A stretch of 36,863 nucleotides of DNA, taken from contig SXLG01000031.1 of NCBI GenBank assembly GCA_005777805.1, positions 1 through 36,863 of the forward strand, given 5' to 3'. The translations under genes were made by a program, and so were the position numbers. Below the pieces are notes generated by a model. The model worked only from the letters and a program-made list of their open reading frames with translations, did not search any database and was not told the origin of the DNA. Source of the stretch: Pseudomonadota bacterium. Its GTDB lineage: Bacteria; Desulfobacterota; Binatia; UBA12015. Of this stretch, positions 33,794 to 36,863 are shown piece after piece; the first letter of the stretch is position 1, and each line of letters opens with the position of its first letter.

Positions 33794-33867
33794 CGGGGAG
33801 TAGCTCAGCTTGGTAGAGCACTGCGTTCGGGACGCAGGGGGCGCAGGTTCAACTCCTGTCTCCCCGA
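33794..33867 (+). tRNA. tRNA-Pro (anticodon CGG)
   Basis: A full cloverleaf is visible over 74 bases: acceptor CGGGGAG/CTCCCCG with discriminator A, D arm GCTC/GAGC, anticodon stem CTGCG/CGCAG around TTCGGGA (anticodon CGG, reading CCG), and T arm GCAGG/CCTGT with loop TTCAACT. The CCA is not encoded (ACTC follows). It closely resembles E. coli tRNA-Pro(CGG). Confidence 0.97.
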
Positions 33868-33954
33868 CTCTGCGCCAAACATCCGCGATGACCGGCCGGC
33901 CCGAGGCAGCACGGGCCGCGAACCGTGCGCGCAGGACGACACTGCCGCACCGTA

Positions 33955-34163
33955 CTCTGGGACCGGGCGACCGCAGGTGATGACCGAGGACCGCGCGGCT
34001 GCGGCAGCGTGCTCCGTGACCGGCCAGTCGCAGATGATGGCACGCAAACGCGCACGCACGCCGCAGCGCGCTCCGTGACCGGCCAGTCGCAGATGATGGC
34101 CGCGGCGCGCAGGGCTGCGCTGCCGCCGTGGTACTCCGTGACCGCGCCGCCCGAGGTGGTATG
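33955..34163 (+). repeat. Four tandem repeat units after tRNA-Pro
   Basis: Units begin at 33955, 34012, 34071 and 34134 (offsets 57, 59 and 63). The second and third share 30 exact bases (CTCCGTGACCGGCCAGTCGC continuing AGATGATGGC); the first and fourth are degenerate. The intervening stretches differ in sequence but are rich in CGC/GCAG. The array fills the gap between the tRNA gene and the next gene. Confidence 0.75.
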
Positions 34164-34173
34164 AGGCACCGCC

Positions 34174-34644
34174 GTGCTGCTCTCGCCCGCCCGTGCCTTC
34201 GCCCTGCTGCTCGTTCTCTCGGGCGCTCTGGCCTTGCCTGCTCGGGCCCTCGCGGCCCCGCCGGCGGACCAGCCGGTTGGCGGGCTCTCGTCCCCGGTCG
34301 GAGCCCCGGCCGACCAAGCGAAATCCGAGCCGGCCACCGTCGCCAGCGACGCCGCCCCCACCAACTCGGCCGAGGCCGCTATCGCCACGCTGCGCGCTGA
34401 ACTCACAGCCCTCAGAAGCGACGCTCCGGCCTGGGCCACCGCCGCCGAACGCCAGCTTGCCGACCGGCTCGATCGCGTCGCCGCAAGGCTCGACCAGCTC
34501 GCGGCACGGGCCGATCTACCGCTGCCGCAGGCGCACGAGCCCGTGCTTCTCGTCACCGTGGCCGCGATCGCGCTGGTGGCGGGCTTCATCGCGGGGCGTG
34601 TCAGTCAAAACTTCCGTCGGACTGAACGCAGGCCACATCTGTGA
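34174..34644 (+). CDS. Small exported membrane-anchored protein of unknown function
   Basis: A 156-residue protein with an N-terminal signal-like segment (FALLLVLSGALALPARALA, 9-27), an Ala/Pro-rich linker, a helical coiled-coil segment (about 65-113, ATLRAELTALRSD then RLDRVAARLDQLAARA) and a C-terminal membrane helix (VLLVTVAAIALVAGFIAG, about 123-140) with a basic tail. I do not recognise a family. The GTG at 34174 has no strong ribosome site. Its TGA overlaps the plsY GTG by 4 bases, so it is translated with plsY, hinting at a membrane or envelope role. Confidence 0.65.
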   Translation: MLLSPARAFALLLVLSGALALPARALAAPPADQPVGGLSSPVGAPADQAKSEPATVASDAAPTNSAEAAIATLRAELTALRSDAPAWATAAERQLADRLDRVAARLDQLAARADLPLPQAHEPVLLVTVAAIALVAGFIAGRVSQNFRRTERRPHL

Positions 34645-35282
34645 ATCTGAGAGCGATGGTCCTGGTCCTTGCGTCCTACCTGCTCGGGGGCGTTCCGACC
34701 GGACTGCTGCTGGCCCGGCTGCGCGGCCTGGATATCCGCCGGCTCGGCAGTGGCAACATCGGCGCGGCCAACGTCGCGCGCACCACCGGGGTCGTGGCGG
34801 GCGTGCTGACGCTTGTCTTCGACGCGGCCAAGGGCGGGCTGGCGGTTCTGCTGGCGAGCCTTGCACCGGCGACCGCCACCAGCATCAACGGGCTCCTGCC
34901 GGCCTGTGCGGCGGTCGGGGTCGTGGTCGGTCACTGCTGGCCCGTGCTGCTCGGCTTCCGCGGTGGCAAGGGCGTCGCCTCCCTGCTCGGCGCCATGCTC
35001 GTCCTCTCGCCCTGGGCGCTGCCCCTGCCGCTGCTGCTCTTCGGAACGGTGGCGGGGCTCAGCCGGATCGTGTCGCTGGCCTCGATCGTGGGCGCGCTCG
35101 CGCTACCTGCAGGTTCGGCACTCGCCGGCGATCCGGCCGCGACGACCGCGGCCACGGCTCTTCTGGCCTGCGTGGTCATCGGCCGTCATCACGAGAACAT
35201 CGCCCGCCTGCTCTCGGGAACGGAGAAACCGCTGACCTTGGGCACGTCCCCGCGTCTGCACCGATCGCAGGCAGCGCCGTGA
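34641..35282 (+). CDS. plsY: Glycerol-3-phosphate acyltransferase PlsY
   Basis: A 213-residue inner-membrane enzyme that transfers the acyl group from acyl-phosphate to glycerol-3-phosphate, the first step of phospholipid synthesis. Five or more hydrophobic segments and the family motifs are present: LLGGVPTGLLLARL, GSGNIGAANVART (about 33-45), FDAAKGGLAVLLA (about 61-73) and GHCWPVLLGFRGGKGVASLLG (about 95-115, glycine-rich phosphate loop). A fourth motif, IVIGRHHENIARLLSGTE, is near the C-terminus. The GTG overlaps the preceding gene's stop. Confidence 0.95.
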   Translation: MNLRAMVLVLASYLLGGVPTGLLLARLRGLDIRRLGSGNIGAANVARTTGVVAGVLTLVFDAAKGGLAVLLASLAPATATSINGLLPACAAVGVVVGHCWPVLLGFRGGKGVASLLGAMLVLSPWALPLPLLLFGTVAGLSRIVSLASIVGALALPAGSALAGDPAATTAATALLACVVIGRHHENIARLLSGTEKPLTLGTSPRLHRSQAAP

Positions 35283-35284
35283 AT

Positions 35285-35301
35285 TTGGACAGCGATTTGC
35301 A
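35285..35301 (+). promoter_or_regulatory. Sigma-54-type -24/-12 promoter for amtB
   Basis: TTGGACAGCGATTTGCA keeps the invariant GG (35287-35288) and GC (35299-35300) with the required 10 bases between them, plus the TTGCA of the -12 box; the middle of the -24 box is less conserved. It starts just after the plsY stop and 84 bases before amtB. A TGCACC at 35257-35262 could be an NtrC half-site, weakly. amtB-glnK is a classic RpoN/NtrC target. Confidence 0.6.
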
Positions 35302-35307
35302 CGATTT

Positions 35308-35339
35308 GCGGGCAGGCCTCCCGCCCCTGCTGGCGTTTT
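35308..35339 (+). terminator. Weak hairpin before amtB
   Basis: GCGGG (35308-35312) and CCCGC (35320-35324) form a 5-base stem with a 7-base loop, and TTTT follows at 35336-35339 after 11 bases. If functional it would end plsY transcripts or act in the amtB leader. The distance to the T-run is too long for a typical terminator. Confidence 0.2.
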
Positions 35340-35384
35340 CTACGGCACCCGCGTTGCAACACGCGAGCCCCGGAGGGAACCTTT

Positions 35385-36722
35385 ATGGAGGAATTGCGTT
35401 TGAAGCGTCGGGCCGCCTCGCTGGCGACCGGCATGTTGGTATTTTTGGCTCCGGTCGCTGCGCGTGCTCAGGAGAACGCGATCGACAGCGGGGACACCGC
35501 CTGGATGCTGATCTCCACGGCGCTCGTCCTGATGATGACCGGACCGGCTCTCGCCTTCTTTTACGGAGGTCTGGTGCGGGCCGGCAACGTTCTCAGCGTG
35601 TTCATGCAGTGCCTGGTCTGCATGGCCGCGATCAGCGTGCTCTGGGTGATCGTCGGGTACTCGCTGGCCTTCGGTTCGGCGCCGAACGCCGGCGTCAACG
35701 CCTGGGTCGGCGGCCTGGCGCACATCGGCCTCGCCGGCGTGGGCCTCGAACCGCTGCCCGGCGGGACCATCCCGGCCCTGCTTTTCATGGCCTACCAAGG
35801 CACGTTCGCGATCATCACGCCGGCCCTGATCGTCGGGGCTTTCGCCGAACGCATGAAGTTCTCGGCCTTCCTGCTGTTCACCCTGCTGTGGTCGTTGCTG
35901 ATCTACTCGCCGCTCTGCCACTGGGTCTGGGGCGGGGGCTGGCTCATGAGCCGCGGCGCACTCGACTTCGCCGGGGGCACGGTCGTCCACATCAGCTCCG
36001 GCATCTCGGCGCTGGTCGCCGCCCTGCTGATCGGACGTCGCCGGGGCTACGGCCACGAGCCGCTGCCGCCGCACACTCTGCCCTTCACCGTCGCCGGGGC
36101 GGCCCTGCTCTGGGGCGGCGGGTGCGGCGTCAACGCCGGTAGCGCGCTGGCCGCAAACGGCACAGCGGTGCTCGCTTTCGTGACCACCAACACCGCGGCC
36201 GCCGCCGCGACGCTCGCCTGGATCGCCATCGAATGGATCACCCGCGGCAAGCCGACCGTCCTCGGAGCGGCGTCGGGCGTGGTGGCCGGGCTGGTGGCGA
36301 TCACCCCCGCGGCCGGTTTCGTCAGCCCAGGTTCGGCGCTCCTGATCGGCGCCGGTGCCGGCGTCCTCTGCTTCTACGGCATCCGGATCAAGGAGATGCT
36401 CGGCGCCGACGACGCGCTCGATGTGGTCGGGGTACACGGGGTGGGCGGCACCTGGGGTGCGCTCGCCACCGGGATCTTCGCCGAGACGGCCCTCAATCCA
36501 GCGGGCCGGGATGGGCTGCTGGCGGGCAATCCGGGCCAGATCTGGATCCAGCTCGAGGCCGTCCTAGCCACCGTCGTGTTCTGCGGTGTCGGGGCGTTCG
36601 TTCTACTCAAGCTGGTGGATGCCCTGGTCGGGCTGCGCGTGTCCGAGGAGGGCGAACGCGCAGGTCTGGATCTCGGCGAGCACAGCGAGCGGGCCTACAT
36701 GCTGGGTTCGATCGCGGACTGA
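35385..36722 (+). CDS. amtB: Ammonium transporter AmtB
   Basis: A 445-residue inner-membrane ammonium channel with a cleaved leader (LATGMLVFLAPVAARAQ, about 14-30) and eleven hydrophobic segments. Family blocks: DTAWMLISTALVLMMTGPALAFFYGGLV (split here as DTAWMLISTALV and PALAFFYGGLV), DFAGGTVVHISSG with Asp194 and pore His202, and GVHGVGGTWG with pore His351. The ATG at 35385 has GGAGGGAAC upstream. It is followed 92 bases later by the P-II gene that gates it, the standard amtB-glnK pair, and has a sigma-54-like promoter in front. Confidence 0.96.
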   Translation: MEELRLKRRAASLATGMLVFLAPVAARAQENAIDSGDTAWMLISTALVLMMTGPALAFFYGGLVRAGNVLSVFMQCLVCMAAISVLWVIVGYSLAFGSAPNAGVNAWVGGLAHIGLAGVGLEPLPGGTIPALLFMAYQGTFAIITPALIVGAFAERMKFSAFLLFTLLWSLLIYSPLCHWVWGGGWLMSRGALDFAGGTVVHISSGISALVAALLIGRRRGYGHEPLPPHTLPFTVAGAALLWGGGCGVNAGSALAANGTAVLAFVTTNTAAAAATLAWIAIEWITRGKPTVLGAASGVVAGLVAITPAAGFVSPGSALLIGAGAGVLCFYGIRIKEMLGADDALDVVGVHGVGGTWGALATGIFAETALNPAGRDGLLAGNPGQIWIQLEAVLATVVFCGVGAFVLLKLVDALVGLRVSEEGERAGLDLGEHSERAYMLGSIAD

Positions 36723-36814
36723 GACCGCGGGAAACGCCATCACGAAGCGCCACGGCACCTTGCCGCGGCAGGGGAAACTGATAGGGACCGCTGGTTCGCC
36801 GGCGGGGAGGTACC

Positions 36815-36863
36815 ATGAAAAAGGTCGAAGCCCTCATCCAGCCGTTCAAGCTCGATGACGTCA
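36815..36863 (+). CDS. Nitrogen regulatory P-II protein, 5' end only
   Basis: The first 16 codons read MKKVEALIQPFKLDDV, the highly conserved start of GlnB/GlnK, after a GGGGAGG ribosome site 4 bases before the ATG. The rest lies outside the window. Linkage to amtB suggests GlnK, which binds and blocks the channel under nitrogen surplus, but the name glnB/glnK cannot be settled from 16 residues. Confidence 0.92.
   Translation, partial: MKKVEALIQPFKLDDV

Noticed and set aside
33794-33867. tRNA-Pro as an attachment site of an integrated element
   Set aside because: I found no second copy of the tRNA 3' end in the window and no integrase gene nearby.
33955-34163. CRISPR-like look: a 30-base exact repeat with about 30-base intervening segments
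   Set aside because: Only two exact copies, degenerate outer units with changing offsets (57, 59, 63), no cas genes and no leader; it fits decayed tandem duplication better.

Overview
The window is very GC-rich (by eye near 70%) chromosomal DNA from a Gram-negative bacterium: it has a type IV pilus secretin operon, outer-membrane-type lipoproteins and a LolB-like protein. Two F420-type luciferase-like oxidoreductases, Myxococcus-type cysteine-rich repeat proteins and a C-terminal domain that I remember from uncultured Binatota/'Candidatus Binatia' and other delta-type assemblies suggest that part of the tree. This placement is an inference; nothing here is a phylogenetic marker I could test.

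Layout. 1-3.2 kb: an F420-dependent LLM oxidoreductase divergent from an exported alkaline phosphatase. 3.4-9.9 kb: a plus-strand series of a TPR lipoprotein, a LolB/DUF4292-like lipoprotein, a metallophosphoesterase and a large ATPase with two membrane segments inside its coiled-coil region; the last two look like a YhaO/YhaN (SbcD/SbcC-like) pair. 10.3-13.8 kb: an AAA_14/DUF4143 ATPase with an unusually AT-rich start region, then minus-strand genes for a Gdt1-family membrane protein, a second LLM oxidoreductase and type II dehydroquinase (aroQ). 14-17.3 kb: two exported cysteine-rich proteins sharing a C-terminal domain. 17.7-19.5 kb: a broken winged-helix/ATPase regulator, with an in-frame TAG where the wHTH Tyr is expected and a later frameshift. 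19.7-21.8 kb: two minus-strand lipoproteins. 21.9-27.6 kb: pilMNOPQ-aroK, the pil genes joined by 4-base overlaps. 27.7-33.7 kb: priA, def, fmt, rsmB, the last three coupled by overlaps. 33.8 kb: tRNA-Pro(CGG). 34.2-36.9 kb: a small membrane-anchored protein overlapping plsY, then amtB and the start of a P-II gene, with a good sigma-54-type promoter before amtB.

Most of the window is housekeeping: shikimate pathway (aroQ, aroK), replication restart (priA), protein N-terminus and rRNA modification (def, fmt, rsmB), phospholipid synthesis (plsY), ammonium uptake and nitrogen signalling (amtB, P-II) and pilus assembly. The less ordinary parts are the YhaO/YhaN-like pair, the cysteine-rich protein pair with its shared C-terminal domain, and a recurring pattern of short imperfect tandem duplications (offset about 57-75 bp) at gene edges and in intergenic DNA, one of which duplicates a gene start in frame. 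I found no CRISPR array, insertion sequence, prophage or defence island. No convincing new multi-gene system is proven; the best candidates for novelty are listed as findings.
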